A stretch of DNA of 64,000 bases, from positions 74,008,858 through 74,072,857 of the forward strand of contig OY757010.1 in NCBI GenBank assembly GCA_963580285.1, in the 5' to 3' direction. The number at the start of each line of letters is the position of its first letter. Position 1 is the stretch's first letter. A program made the position numbers and the translations under genes. This document shows, one piece after another, positions 9,197 through 19,511 of the stretch. The stretch comes from Lucinisca nassula. Its lineage: Eukaryota; Mollusca; Bivalvia; Lucinida; Lucinidae. Under the pieces are notes generated by a model, which saw only the letters and a program-made list of their open reading frames with translations, was not told where the DNA came from and searched no databases.

Positions 9197-10718
9197 ATGT
9201 CTCCCCCGAAATTTTTTTTTTTCGGAGAGACATATTGTTTTTCCCCGGGCGTCTGTCCGTCTGTCTGTCTGTCACAAAATCGTGTCCGCTCTATAACATG
9301 AACACCATTCAAGCTATCTTCACGAAACTTCATATAAATATTAATCAATATTAGACGACGTGCAGTGCACAAGAACTATAACGCTCGCATTTATACTTTT
9401 TGAGTTATCTCCCTTGGAAGTTTGTCGGTATGTATATATGTATGGGCAAATCGTGTCCGGTCAATAACTTTCTTATTTTCAGATGGATTTTGAAATTACT
9501 TGGCAGAAATATTAAAAACCATGAGACGATGTGTGGCACGCATGACGCAGGTTGATACCTCAAAGGTCAAGGTCATACTTAAAGGTCAAATCTCAAAAAA
9601 GGGGCCTTTTTTCGTGTTTGGTCAATAACTTTCTTATTTTTTGATGGATTTTGAAATTATTTGGCAGAAATGTTAACCACCAGGAGACGATGTGTTGCGT
9701 GCATGACCCAGGTTGGTACCTCAAAGGTCAAGGTCATACATAGAGGTCAAAAGTCAAAAAAGGGGCCTTTTTCGTGTTTTGTCAATAACTTTCTTATTTT
9801 TATATAGAATTTGAAATTACTTGGCAGAAATGTTAACTATCATGAAACGATGTGTTGCACGTATGATTCAGGTTGGTACCGCAAAGGTCAATGTCATACA
9901 TAGAGGTCAAAGTTAAAAAGGGGGCCTTTTTTCGTGTTTGGTCAATAACTTTCTTATTTTTAGATGGATTTTAAAATTGCTTTGCAGAAATGTTAACCAC
10001 CAGGAAACGATGTGTTGCGCGCATGACCCAGTTTGATAACTCAAAGGTCAAGGTCATACATAGATGTTAAAGGTCGAAAAGGGGCCTTTTTGTGTTCGGT
10101 CAATAACTTTCTTATTTTTTTTGATGGAATTCAAAATTACTTGGCAGAAATGTTAACCACAATGAGACGATGTGTCCCTTGCTTGACCAATGTTGGTACC
10201 TCAAAGGTCAAGGTCATACTAAGAGGTCAAAGAAGAGGCCTTTTTTAGTGTTCAGTCAATAACTTTCTTATTCCGAGATATGTTGTGAAATTGCTTGGCA
10301 GAAATGTTAACCATCATGAGCAGATGTGTTGCGCGCTAGACCCAGGTCGGTACCTCCAAGGTCAAGGTCATACTAAGAGGTCAAAGGACAAAAAAGTCTT
10401 TTTTGTGTGTCCAGTCAGTAACTTTTATTTCTGGATGGACTTTTTTAAAGTAACCATGCAGAAATGTTCATCTTCATTAGATGACGAGTCGTGTACAAGA
10501 CCAAGGTCCATACCTCCAATGTCAAGGTCATACTTAGAGGTCAAAGGTAAAAAAGGGCTTTTTTGTGTACGGTCTATAACTTTCTTATATCTCTATAAAC
10601 TTTTTAAAGTTACTTTGCAGAAATGTTCATCTTCATTAGATAATGTGTTGCACACAAGACCCAGGTCAATACCTCCAATGTCAAGGTCATACTTAGAGGT
10701 CAAAAACGGGGGAGACAT
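9197..10718. mobile_element. 1.5-kb element with ATGTCTCCCCCG inverted ends and internal 157-bp repeats
   Basis: ATGTCTCCCCCG at 9197 is the exact inverse of CGGGGGAGACAT ending at 10718. Inside are a (TCTG)n stretch near 9250 and about eight tandem copies of a ~157-bp unit (9455-10700) carrying TCAATAACTTTCTTATTTT, GGCAGAAATGTTAACCA, GTGTTGCGCGCATGACCCAG and CAAAGGTCAAGGTCATAC. It interrupts the satellite; the copy at 11598-11680 shows a comparable uninterrupted site. No transposase frame. The duplicated target is unclear (at most AT), and about 30 bp to the right may also belong to it. Confidence 0.7.
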
Positions 10719-11326
10719 CTGCGTTTTTGTAAAAAAACAAATTCTAGTTTCAAATGGCAACCATGGTGGTCATCTTGGATATCGGAATTTCAACTCAATG
10801 CGACTGACCATTCGGGAGCAGATGCGGTTAGAAGATTTTCAAGATGGCCACAGAGGCAGCTATCCGGGATATCAGAAGTAGTTCTAACAAGTCTGAATCT
10901 CCACGATGTTCCAAGCCTCCCATTAAGTTTCGGCTCAATTCCACTAGATGTTGAAGATTTTCAAGATCGCCACCATGGCAGCCATCTTGGATATCAGAAC
11001 AGAATAGTTCTAACACGACGCTCCAAGCTTCCCATTAAGTTTCGGCTCAATTCCACTAGATGTTGAAGATTTTCTAGATCGCCACCATGGCAGCCATCTT
11101 GGATAACAGTACAGAATAATTTTAGCAATTCTTCATCTCCACGTCGCTCAATCCTCCCATCAAGTTTCAGTCCTATCAGACTTTCGGTTCGGGGAATATG
11201 TTATTGGAAGAATTTCCATATGGCCACCGTGGCAGCCATCTTGGTTATTGGAACGGTAATTCTGAATTTCCATGTCGCCTTGTTGCCTCCCATTAGGTTA
11301 CAGCTCAGCCAGATCTTTGGAGTCCT

Positions 11327-11569
11327 GGGGCCAGTTGTTCAAAGCATCGTTAGCTTAAGGAGCTCGTTAGCGGTCATATTGTTAAATGTTATAGCAAGTA
11401 CAATATCGTAAATTTTTGTATATTTGCTGAAAAAATGTGAGCAGCTTTTGCAGATGCAAAAGCTGCTCACATTTTAACAGCAATAATATTAGCATATTTA
11501 CCATAATAAATGATCAAAGTTTTACGATACGTTAACTAACGACATCGTTAGTTTTGAACAACTGGCCCC
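11327..11569. mobile_element. Foldback MITE, GGGGCCAGTTGTTCAAA ends (copy 3)
   Basis: GGGGCCAGTTGTTCAAA faces TTTTGAACAACTGGCCCC. The centre is a strong hairpin (GTGAGCAGCTTTTGC with its inverse). It interrupts the satellite within AGTCCTGATG, a phrase that is uninterrupted at 9119-9130, so the insertion is clear. Third copy of the family at 5199 and 5499. Confidence 0.85.
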
Positions 11570-12009
11570 TGATGTTTCTCATCAAGTTTCAGCTTAAAAT
11601 GAATTTCAGAACGGGAGATGTTCTTTAAAGAATTTTAAGTTGGCAACCATTGTGGCTATCTTGGATATCGGAATTTCAACTCTATGCGACTGACCGTTAG
11701 GGTGCAGACGTCGTTTTGAAGATTTTCAAGATAGCCACCGTGGCAGCCATCTGGGATATCAGAACAGAGTAAAGTTCTAACAAATCTGAATTTCCACGAT
11801 GTTCCAAGCCTCCCATTAATTTCGGCTTAATTCCACTAGATGTTGTTTTTTTTTTTTTTGTTTTTTTTTTTTTTCAAGTTTTCATCAGATCGCCACTATG
11901 GCGGCCATCTTGGTTAACGAAACATAATAATTTTAACAATTCTACATCTCCATATCGCTCCAATCCCTCCCATTAAGTTTCAATTCGATAAGACTGAAGA
12001 TCCATGTCT

Positions 12010-12300
12010 CCCCATGGTGCAGTTTATATTTTACTTTTGGTCCTTTGAGATCCGCGTGAATATTCATAGAAATCAGAAATAAATTATTGGTTTAGACTCA
12101 TATTCTAGACAGGTTTTTAATTATTTGGACCCCATTTTGATTTATATCAGTCTTTGAATCGACTGCCTATTCGAAATTCGCAAAATTGCAGTATGTGTCC
12201 TCTGGCTTTCTTTGCCGGATCATTACAGGGTCACTGATGAGGCTTTATTAGCCGAAACTACATAGTATGACCCATCTTCTTTCTTATGAATGTTTTCATT
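12010..12300 (+). mobile_element. Diverged retrozyme copy
   Basis: The start (AGTTTATATTTTACTTTTGG, then TCCTTTGAGATC) resembles 6295-6322 in the tandem retrozyme. It ends just after a hammerhead motif at 12228-12273. The sequence between is diverged. It breaks the satellite. One unit plus its boundary ribozyme is what remains. Confidence 0.6.
12228..12273 (+). ncRNA. Hammerhead ribozyme motif 3, fully paired
   Basis: Stem I GGGTCA (12228-12233) pairs perfectly with TGACCC (12268-12273). CTGATGA at 12234-12240; stem II GGCT/AGCC with a TTATT loop; GAA at 12254-12256; stem III ACTA/TAGT with a CA loop; cleavage after A12267. Compared with motif 2, stem I and stem II differ on both strands in a way that keeps pairing, which supports the fold. 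Confidence 0.8.
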
Positions 12301-12978
12301 GCTGTTAAAGGAACTCATTTTTGATTTTTATTTCTGTTCGGGAGGATATGTTATTTGAAGAATTTCTGTATGGCCATCGCGGCAGCCATCTTGGATATTG
12401 GAATGGAATGATTTTAGTCATTCTGAATCTCCATGTCGCCTTGTTGCCTCCCATCAAGTTTCAGCTCAGTCTGATCTTTGGAGTTCTGATGGTTCGTATC
12501 AAGTTTCCGCTCAATCGGAATTTCAGTACAGGTCAAAATGTCATTTAAAGAATTTCAAGTTGGAAACTATGGTGGTAATTTGGAAATCGGAATGGAATGG
12601 TTTTAGCAATTCAGACATATCCATGTCGCCATAATGTCTCACATCAATGTTCAGCTCAGTGCGATCGTTGGTTCGGGAGGAGTTGTTGTTTGAAGAATTT
12701 CAGGATGGTCACAACGGCTGTCATCTTGGATAACTGGAAGAGAACAATTATAGTAAATCTGAAGATCCATGTCTACCCAATGCCACTCATTAAGTTTCAG
12801 CTCAATCCGACCGTTTCAGTTCAGGAGGAGATGATATCGGAACGTCTGTTGCAAATGTTAATGGCATGTCACCCTAATGCCTCCCATCAGGTTCAAGCTC
12901 GACCCGACATTTGGTTCTGGACGAGATGTTAGTTGAAGAATTTCGAGATGGCCGCCATGGCAGCGATCTGCGATCTGG

Positions 12979-13122
12979 GGAGAAGCCTCCGTGATGTAGT
13001 GGTTGCGCTACTCGCCTTGTAAACCAGGGATCGCAGGATAGATCCCGGGCTTCTCCAGACTTTCGGATGAGTCTTTAAACCGAGGTCCCGTCTCCTTATG
13101 ACCTTAGCTGACTCACTCACTT
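12979..13122 (+). mobile_element. tRNA-derived SINE (ACTCACTCAC tail), 10-bp TSD
   Basis: TGCGATCTGG at 12969-12978 is repeated at 13123-13132. The head carries an A box (GTGATGTAGTGGTTGCGC) and a B-box-like GGATAGATCC. The body lacks the TTGGTGGGACGTAAAACTC part, so the tail joins directly after CCTTAGCTG. Inserted in the satellite. Confidence 0.85.
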
Positions 13123-13136
13123 TGCGATCTGGAGCC

Positions 13137-13332
13137 ATTCATCACGAAAACACGCCTATATAATTTTTACCCCCCCCCCCCCTTGAACCCCACTTTTATA
13201 TAGTAAAACGGGGGTATACACGGGTAAGCCTGATTTTTATTATAAGAAAAATATCAAAATTTTTCATCTTAATTTTTTTTTTCGGTGGGAAAGTTTTCAA
13301 TGTATTTGTATTGGCGTGTTTTCGTAATGTAA
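13137..13332. mobile_element. Foldback MITE (ATTACGAAAACACGCC ends), centre deleted
   Basis: Left end CATCACGAAAACACGCCTAT, right end TTGGCGTGTTTTCGTAATG. The outer arms (CCTTGAACCCCACTTTTATA; AAGAAAAATATCAAAATTTT) match the full copy at 43056-43338, but the central GTACTCGTTAGAACC palindrome is absent. A C-run sits at 13170-13183. Confidence 0.75.
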
Positions 13333-13644
13333 GCAAATCTGAATCTCAATGTCCCCACAATGCCTGTCATCAAGTTTAAGTTAGACCCGACCTTTGGTTT
13401 AGGAGGTAATGTCGCGTGAAGAATTTCAAGATGGCCGCCTTGCCGGCCGCCTTGGATGTCGGAACGAAACGATTTTAGCAAATCTGAGTCTCCATGTCGC
13501 TATGATAGCTCCCATCAAGTTTCAGCTCGATCTGACCTTTGGTTCAATAGGAGATGTCGTTTGAAGAATTTAAAGATGGCCGCCATGGTGGCCATGGATA
13601 TCGGAATGGAACGATTTGAGCAAATCTAAATCTTAATTGCCCCC

Positions 13645-14825
13645 GAAATAGAAGTGGAGGCAATGACCAGGAATCGATACAATTAACCCACAGTTCCCAC
13701 CAGAGACACCTAAGGGAAAGAAACACCAACACGAAACAACAGACCCCAGTGGAAACATCAATAGCGGAAAGCCAAAAGGACAGTTACCACAAAATGGCCA
13801 ATAGGCTATCCAAAATAAAATAATATAGGCGACACAAACACCCAAAGACAAACCATAACAAAAATAAACCAAGACAGAAGGACCGCCTGGGAACGGTCAG
13901 CGGAAACGAATTCCACTGGGGGGGGGGGGGGGGTTAAATCGATTTTACGTGGCCACAATCCTTGTCCTTACTTCCGTCGCGAATAAGACAAATAATTTGT
14001 TCAGTCCGCATGAAGGCCTCCTAACTCATCAGTGCAACATCTCCGTGAACAGAGATGAAACAACGGTGAGAACTCGACAGCAAGAAACCACTGAAATGCT
14101 GGAGCAAAAGAAAACCAACAGTTAGACTCCGATGGGCCCGACCAGAGACATAGCATCATGTACCAACCAACATAAGCCTTTACGCTGGAACTGCCATAGA
14201 ATCTGAGGCCTGACCCACCGGCGTGCAATTAAAGAGGGGAGCAAAGTTGTCAACCGTGATTGGGTTAACTACCATGCATGCAGTTTGTCGTATAACATTT
14301 ACGTTGTACTCAATCTTTTTATATCGAAGAATGATTTTACGAAATTGGGTGCTGAAGTCATTGCGGTTATATATTTTTCTGAATTTAAATACTAAGTCAC
14401 CATAAAATTCGGGTTCCGATAGACATTGTTGCATAAGAGATTTAAGTCCAATATTGAATTTTGAAATTAAATCAGAATGACGCCTATAAAATTTTGGAAA
14501 GGCTTTGCGTAGTTTATGGTACCGAGTGAGTGAGTGTTTGAGTTTTACGTCCCACCAACAGCTAAGGTCATAAGGAGACGGGACATCGGTTTACAGACTC
14601 ATCCGAAAGTCTGGAGAAGCCCGGGATCGATCCTGCGACCCCTGGTTTACAAGGCCAGAAAACGTAACCACCACATCACGGAGGCTTCTAGTTTATGGTA
14701 CCGATAACCCTGATTAAAAAGTTTAGCCGTCAACAATATATTACGAATGTTGAAGTCAGTTACATGACTACACGCTCTGGCAAATCGAATTATTTGTGAA
14801 ATATTAACGCCATAGGAAGCCGCTT
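13645..14825 (-). pseudogene. Naiad/Penelope-like fragment: RT C-terminus plus pseudo-LTR
   Basis: Minus strand: 14180-14434 and, beyond a SINE insertion, on to 14825, encode the end of the same reverse transcriptase as 36838-39192 (CLSEPEFYGDLVFKF, FRKIILRYKKI, ACMVVNPITVDNF). After its stop the sequence passes into the untranslated pseudo-LTR (13645-14171), matching 36124-36831 and 40324-41030. The passage from the RT end to a fresh pseudo-LTR shows that this copy too was once a head-to-tail tandem. The 5' two thirds of the element are missing. Catalytic motifs are not included. Confidence 0.8.
14525..14689 (-). mobile_element. tRNA-derived SINE inside the Penelope fragment, 14-bp TSD
   Basis: AGTTTATGGTACCG at 14511-14524 is repeated exactly at 14690-14703. 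The insert is the ACTCACTCAC-tailed SINE in minus orientation: tail at 14525, B box GGATCGATCC near 14625-14640, head at 14689. It interrupts the RT frame, so it came after the Penelope insertion. Confidence 0.92.
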
Positions 14826-15195
14826 ACCGGCAAGTTCCAGTTCAATTAGACCTGTGGTTCGGTAGATGTCATTTGGGGAACTTCAAGTTGGCTGCCTTCG
14901 GTAGCCATCTTGGATATCGGAACAGATCAATTTTAGCAAATCTGAAATTCCGTCTCACCCCGATGCCCATCATCAAGTTTCAGCTCGAGTGGACCTTTGG
15001 CTCGGGAGGAGATGTCGCTTGAAGAATATCAAGATAGCCGCTATGGTGGCCATCTTAGATATCGCAATAGATCAGTTTCGGCAAATATGTCGCCCCAATC
15101 AAGTTGCAGCACGAATCGTCGGCATTTGATTCGGGTTGAGATGTCATTTGAAATATTTCAAGATGCTCCCTCCCCCCACCCCCCCCCCCCCCCAC

Positions 15196-15640
15196 CCCCA
15201 GAGACCATTTTATTTATTTATTCCAAATATCAGTCATCATACATATGTACATAATACAGACATATATATATGGCTCGGATTGGGCGTAGGCTTGGCCTAT
15301 ATTTGCCCTCTCCGTGGGTACCACATTTGACAGAGAGTAATATAGAGTACATCAATACAGTACAGTGATAGATATATAGACATTATGCTTCCATATTACA
15401 TAATTCAAATGGTTTTCAACAGTTAGAAGGAAAGATAGAAGCAGCAGGAAGAATGTACTGTGGTAAGTACTTGTGCAGTGGAGAAGTTTGAAAGAGACAT
15501 ATGGTTTTGGAAACAAGATAAAGCTTTAATTGACGGCATTCACTTGACTCCAGAAAGTGAAAAAAGAAGGAGAAAATAGAAGTGAGGGCAGAGTCTGCAT
15601 TGATTTATAGATTTTTAATTTGCAGGCATAACTCTCCCAC
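15196..15640. other. Unassigned insertion in the satellite
   Basis: Unique-looking sequence following a C-run (about 15176-15199) and ending near CCCACCCATATCCATACCC. It replaces satellite sequence on both sides. No terminal repeats, duplication or frame was recognised; it could be a LINE 3' end. Confidence 0.4.
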
Positions 15641-16003
15641 CCATATCCATACCCAGACCATCTTGGTTATCGGAATAGAAAGATTTAAGCAAATCCGTAT
15701 CTCCATGTCGTCTGAATGCTTCCCATCAAGTTTCAGCTGTGTCTGACCATTGCTTCGGTGTGTATGTGTGTGTGTGTTGGGGGGGGGGGGGCGAAGATGA
15801 CATGTTTGAAAGAATTCAAGATGGCCATCTTTGATATTTGAGCGGTACGACTTAAACAAAACTGAATCTCCATGTCACACCGATGCCTCCCATCAAGTTT
15901 CAGCTTTATCCGACCCTTGGTTCGGGAGGAGATTCCGTTTGAAGAATTTCAGGATGGCTGCCATGGTGACACTATTGGATATCCGAACGGGACGATTTTA
16001 GCA

Positions 16004-16247
16004 ATTGAGCCAGCGCATGACAAAACCTACAATAAGACATGTGCGCCCAACGAAGACTCAGATCAGCCTGCGCATCCGCGCAGTCTGATCAGAGTCTTCG
16101 TTGTGCGCTCTAAGGATAGCTAAGAGACCAATGCTCCTTCATGCAGCAAGGGAAGTCTCTGGTCAGACTAATTGGATGCTAAGGCTGATCTGAGTCTTCG
16201 ATGGGCGCACATGTCTTATTGTAGGTTTTGTCGTGCGCTGGCTCAAT
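16004..16247. mobile_element. MITE with ~60-bp inverted ends
   Basis: ATTGAGCCAGCGCATGACAA and TTGTCGTGCGCTGGCTCAAT are the inverted ends, continuing through CCTACAATAAGACATGTGCG. The interior contains GATCAGAGTCTTCGTTGTGC and GGGAAGTCTCTGGTCAGAC. Same family as 3447-3684; a related hairpin core is at 23252-23330. Interrupts the satellite. Confidence 0.85.
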
Positions 16248-16429
16248 CACAAATCTCCATGTTAAGAGAGTGCCACCAGCTATCAGCTAAGTCCAAACTG
16301 TGGTTCTGGAGAAGAAACTTAACGACGGACAGACGACGGACAACAGACTATGGCATAAGCTGAGCTGGAGCAGTTCGCTGCAGGTGAGCTAATACTCGTA
16401 AACCATAAACAGTTTGCTCCTCTTTTGTT

Positions 16430-16640
16430 GTATTGTATTTAAACGACCCAGTCAACGCTATTAAGGTCCGTTCGAGCAGGTCAGTTTACCCAAACACACT
16501 TTTCCGACTTGTGAGGAAGCGGTTTGCCAGTACAAAGGGCATTCTTTCGCCAAGAATGGACAACTGTTCTTTTTGAATCAGCGTAAGTAAGGGAGAGAAT
16601 GACTGTAGAACACGTTTTAAAGACATTATGATCCAATCGC
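16430..16640 (-). mobile_element. SINE fragment (tRNA-SINE 3' body)
   Basis: On the minus strand it carries the body of the SINE seen at 42369-42640: CATTCTCTCCC, GGCGAAAGAATG, GGTAAACTGACC and TAGCGTTGACTGGGTCGTTT. The tRNA head is not visible. Confidence 0.55.
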
Positions 16641-16756
16641 CACAAAGGAACGCTGAAGCCCCGTAAAAGTCCTTTACTGAGACAAAATAATTTTTAAGTA
16701 AGCGTAGTGCTAATATCATTTTTTTTTTTTTTGTATGACCGTTTGGTCATTCATTA

Positions 16757-17030
16757 AGATGACGCACCTGTGCGACACGGTGCACTTTTTCACATCTCCA
16801 AAAGGGCTACTTTCTAATGAAAATCTGTAATATTTTTCTTATTCATACTTCAAACATAGGTTGTGAGTGCTCGTTAGAACCGCCTCATTGAGTCGGTTCT
16901 AACAAGTACCCAAAACATATGTCGTGGAGCAGAAATAAGAAAAATAATGTATGCCCCCGTAAACCCCAGTTTTCTCTATATAAAGTGGGGTTTAGTGGCG
17001 TATTCATTTCGCGGACTTGTTCACGTGATG
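16757..17030. mobile_element. Hairpin MITE, GTACTCGTTAGAACCGCCTC family
   Basis: Central palindrome at about 16861-16920 with a mismatch (GAGTCGG). The flanks match 8562-8850 and 24490-24778, including GTGCGACACGGTGCAC and CGGACTTGTTCACGTGATG. A partial copy of the right arm follows at 17195-17300. Confidence 0.7.
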
Positions 17031-17410
17031 TTTTATTCGAAAGTAACTGTCCTTTTGGCCTTCTAATTATGATGGAATTTTCTTTCCCTTGGGTGGCTCT
17101 GGCAGTTGTATCGGTTCCTGGTCATTGCCTTCACGTCTATTTTAACGAGTCCCCAGAGTCAACGTTAAAGAGCATCATGGCGGCGGTTCTGACAAGCACC
17201 CACACTCGATGGCTTTTTCTAACAAAATGAAAATAATGAATACCCCGAAACCTCACTTTTCTCTATATGAAGTGGGGTTTAGAGGGGCGTTTATTACACA
17301 TATTTTTTTAACTTGATGCACCTCTACAGTCATACACTGTGATACATGTAAAGGTAACACTAATGATAAAGAAGTTCGAGAGTTTTTTTTTTTTTTTTTT
17401 TTGTATCTAT

Positions 17411-17474
17411 CACTGACTGAAAGCAACAAACGATAGGTATAAGATTTGATAAAAACAGCTCTAGTCATCGGAGC
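17411..17474 (+). pseudogene. Dead duplicate of DCXR-like exon 1
   Basis: Closely similar to 18961-19050: CACTGACT, then GGTATAAGATTTGAT, AAAACAGCT, TAGTCATCGGAGCAGGGAAAG. Three lesions are visible against the functional exon: the start ATG reads ATA, two bases are missing after GAT so the frame shifts, and the donor GT after GGGAAAG is AT. It lies 1.6 kb upstream of exon 1 in the same orientation, suggesting a local tandem duplication whose first copy has decayed. Confidence 0.8.
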
Positions 17475-17677
17475 AGGGAAAGATTAATGTCCGATTTGGT
17501 GGACGATTAACAGTGTCAATCGAAGTATTATCAACGCTTTTGTTACATCATGAAGTCATAGATAGTGCTAGTAGCGGATTTCGCTGGGAAATGGAAAAAT
17601 GATAAATATTAACTGTATAAAACCAACTAATTTATGTATTTATTTATCAAAAAAAAAAATAAATAAATAAAGAGAGT

Positions 17678-17680
<3 letters not shown>

Positions 17681-17747
<67 letters not shown>
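17681..17747. repeat. (GA)n microsatellite
   Basis: An uninterrupted AG/GA run of about 65 bp, in the relic-exon region upstream of exon 1. Confidence 0.95.
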
Positions 17748-17748
<1 letters not shown>

Positions 17749-17906
17749 TTATAAAATCTGGTTTCGTTACTATCCCGCTTGCCTGTGATCCGATATTGGT
17801 CGAGGGCTAAAATTCGGATGATTATGAAAAACACATGCTATGATTTGTATACATTGTACCGTGTCGTATATACATAAAATTGTCAGAAAAATACGCTTTA
17901 AATTTA

Positions 17907-18045
17907 CCCCAGCGGGCACATGACGTAATTGACATTACGTCCACGTCGGTACAACGTCATGACGTTTATGCAACGTCAAATCTACGAAGGTGCAACGTTG
18001 TGACATTGATTTGACGTTGCCCTAGCGCCGTGTGCCTGCTGGGTA
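17907..18045. mobile_element. MITE with CCCAGCGGGCACA ends, ACGT-rich (copy 1)
   Basis: ACCCCAGCGGGCACATGACG at the left faces CGTGTGCCTGCTGGGTA at the right. The interior repeats AACGTCATGACGT- and CAACGT-type half-sites. Related copies adjoin DCXR exon 5 (61258-61394) and exon 6 (63592-63708). Confidence 0.8.
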
Positions 18046-18049
18046 AAAG

Positions 18050-18560
18050 GCCCACAGTGCCATAACTTGAACAATCTTTATAGAGGTCCACTGGATGTAG
18101 CCGCGTGCCAAATATCAAATGCCTAAGCCTTCTGGTTTCAGATAAGAAGATTTTTATTTATTTTTTTCGCCTATAATTAGGATCTATGTTAAACAAGCGT
18201 CGCCTTGAATGAGGCCATTTTTGAACCCAGAGCTACAACTTGAACATTTTTTTTTTCAGAGGTCCACCACACGAACCTGCATACCAAATATCAAAGATCT
18301 GTGCCTTCTGCAGTATGGTTTCAGAAAAAAAGATTACTTTTTCTTTTCAATTTTCCCACATTTATGTTGCCATGGCAACCAGAGTTCTGCACGGAATGGA
18401 AATCTCTGAAAATTCTGAAATATCATTTCTGCCAAGTTTGGTCAGAATCTGTTCAATGGTTTAGGAGATATGTCGTTTAAAGAAATTGTAGACGGACGAA
18501 AGTACGTAAGGACGGACGGTTGGACGGACGACGACGACGGACGGTGACCGATCACAATAG
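18050..18560. repeat. Diverged dispersed repeat ending in GACGGACGG microsatellite
   Basis: Two related halves start with TAACTTGAACAATCTTTATA or CAACTTGAACATTTTTTTTT followed by AGAGGTCCAC and CAAATATCAAA, so the block is an imperfect two-copy repeat. It ends in GGACGGACGG near 18510-18540. No gene. Confidence 0.55.
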
Positions 18561-18998
18561 CTCCCCCGTTGTCAAGTTGTTAAGGACGTCAGTAGAAGGT
18601 ATTATTGGTCACTACCGAGCAGAGAGTGCAGTTATTCGACCCCTAGCCTAGCCACTAGGCGTTAAAATGAACAATAAGGAATTAAAATCATCTTCTACAA
18701 TAAAATTAACAGAGTTTGAAAGTTTAGCTAGTCTAGTCTCTCTGGCTCAAGATGTCTATTTAAGACTCCACCAAATAGACTTGCCATTACTGACAAGCTG
18801 AAAACCTTTTAATAAATAATTAAAAAAAATGATCAGACGTTTATTATCAGACTAATTGCCAGTCTATTCGACCCCCATTATGTCCGGTTGCGGTATACAG
18901 AGGTTATCGGACTCTGAGGTCATTCACTGTCAAACAGTGTAGTGATAACAATTACAATAACACTGACTTAGTTTTATGATAATGATAAAGAACAAAAT
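18561..18998 (+). promoter_or_regulatory. Upstream flank and 5' UTR of the DCXR-like gene
   Basis: The 440 bp before the start codon contain no recognised repeat. The ATG at 18999 has A at -3 and G at +4, a favourable context. No confident TATA box or initiator can be named, and an upstream non-coding exon cannot be excluded. Confidence 0.35.
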
Positions 18999-19050
18999 AT
19001 GGATATAAGATTTGATGGTAAAACAGCTTTAGTCACTGGAGCCGGGAAAG
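18999..19050 (+). CDS. L-xylulose reductase-like SDR, exon 1 (gene continues to right edge)
   Basis: First coding exon of a short-chain dehydrogenase/reductase most like DCXR, the NADPH-dependent enzyme that reduces L-xylulose and dicarbonyls. It encodes residues 1-17 plus one base and starts the Rossmann fold. The cofactor loop TGAGKGIGR is completed by exon 2. Donor: GGGAAAG|GTATTC. The six exons in the window join in phase (52, 98, 155, 43, 165 and 124 nt) to about 212 residues; human DCXR has 244, so about 31 residues lie beyond the right edge. In this numbering the catalytic residues fall at N107, S136, Y149 and K153, the same numbers as in human DCXR, and R39 after the second strand suggests NADP(H). 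The match implies an active enzyme, though expression is unproven. A close paralogue or another carbonyl reductase of the same clade is the main alternative. Confidence 0.88.
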
Positions 19051-19087
19051 GTATTCTGTCAGACGCTGAATGGGTAGATACCCTGCT

Positions 19088-19180
19088 AGCATTCTACATA
19101 AATCTACAGCGGGCCGTTAGCGGCCCGTCAGGGTAGCTGACGGGCCGCTAACGGCCCGCTGTAGATTTATGTAGAATGCT
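19088..19180. repeat. Perfect 43-bp palindrome in DCXR intron 1
   Basis: Two identical inverted 43-bp arms (AGCATTCTACATAAATCTAC...CGGCCCGTCA) are separated by GGGTAGC. It begins 38 bp after the exon 1 donor. Flanking ATACCC/GGGTAT suggests a small foldback MITE. It is GC-rich at the centre and could extrude as a cruciform or form a long RNA hairpin near the splice donor. Confidence 0.92.
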
Positions 19181-19511
19181 TACTGGGTATAGACTTGCCC
19201 AAGTCTGTTCATTACGGGTGTCCATTGTAGAAATAATTGTTTACAAAAAAAATAAACAAATACATGTACATTGTAAATGAAATAGCAATACAGTCTTTTA
19301 TGAAAATTGTGAAATCAACATACATTCAGAGATGAAGACTAAAGAGACTTTTACATGTTTTTTTTTGTTTAAAGGGACTTTCATTTAAAAATAAAAAATG
19401 CAAATGTAGGGACTTGGGCAAGTCTAGGGTAGATACAACTTGCATGTATTTCAGTTTGGTGGGCGCAACTGAAAAAATTTTGCTATCTGTTTGTCATACA
19501 TGGAGTTTATG

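Larger units (their letters stand above)
8868..16320. repeat. Satellite, ~150-bp monomer, about 20 copies, heavily interrupted
   Basis: Repeating order: GAAGAATTTCAAGATGGC, then GCAGCCATCTTGGATATC, GGAATGGAACGATTTTAGCA, AATCTGAATCTCCATGTCGC, TGCCTCCCATCAAGTTTCAG and GGTTCGGGAGGAGATGT. Copies occupy roughly 8868-9190, 10740-11326, 11580-12000, 12325-12968, 13333-13640, 14830-15180, 15640-16003 and 16248-16320. The gaps hold the elements listed separately. Each monomer contains an imperfect palindrome AAGATGGC...GCCATCTT. Non-coding. Confidence 0.85.

Noticed and set aside
10285..10881. 198-codon frame on the plus strand
   Set aside because: It runs through the 157-bp tandem repeats and then the satellite; its repeated peptide is a consequence of the DNA repeat.
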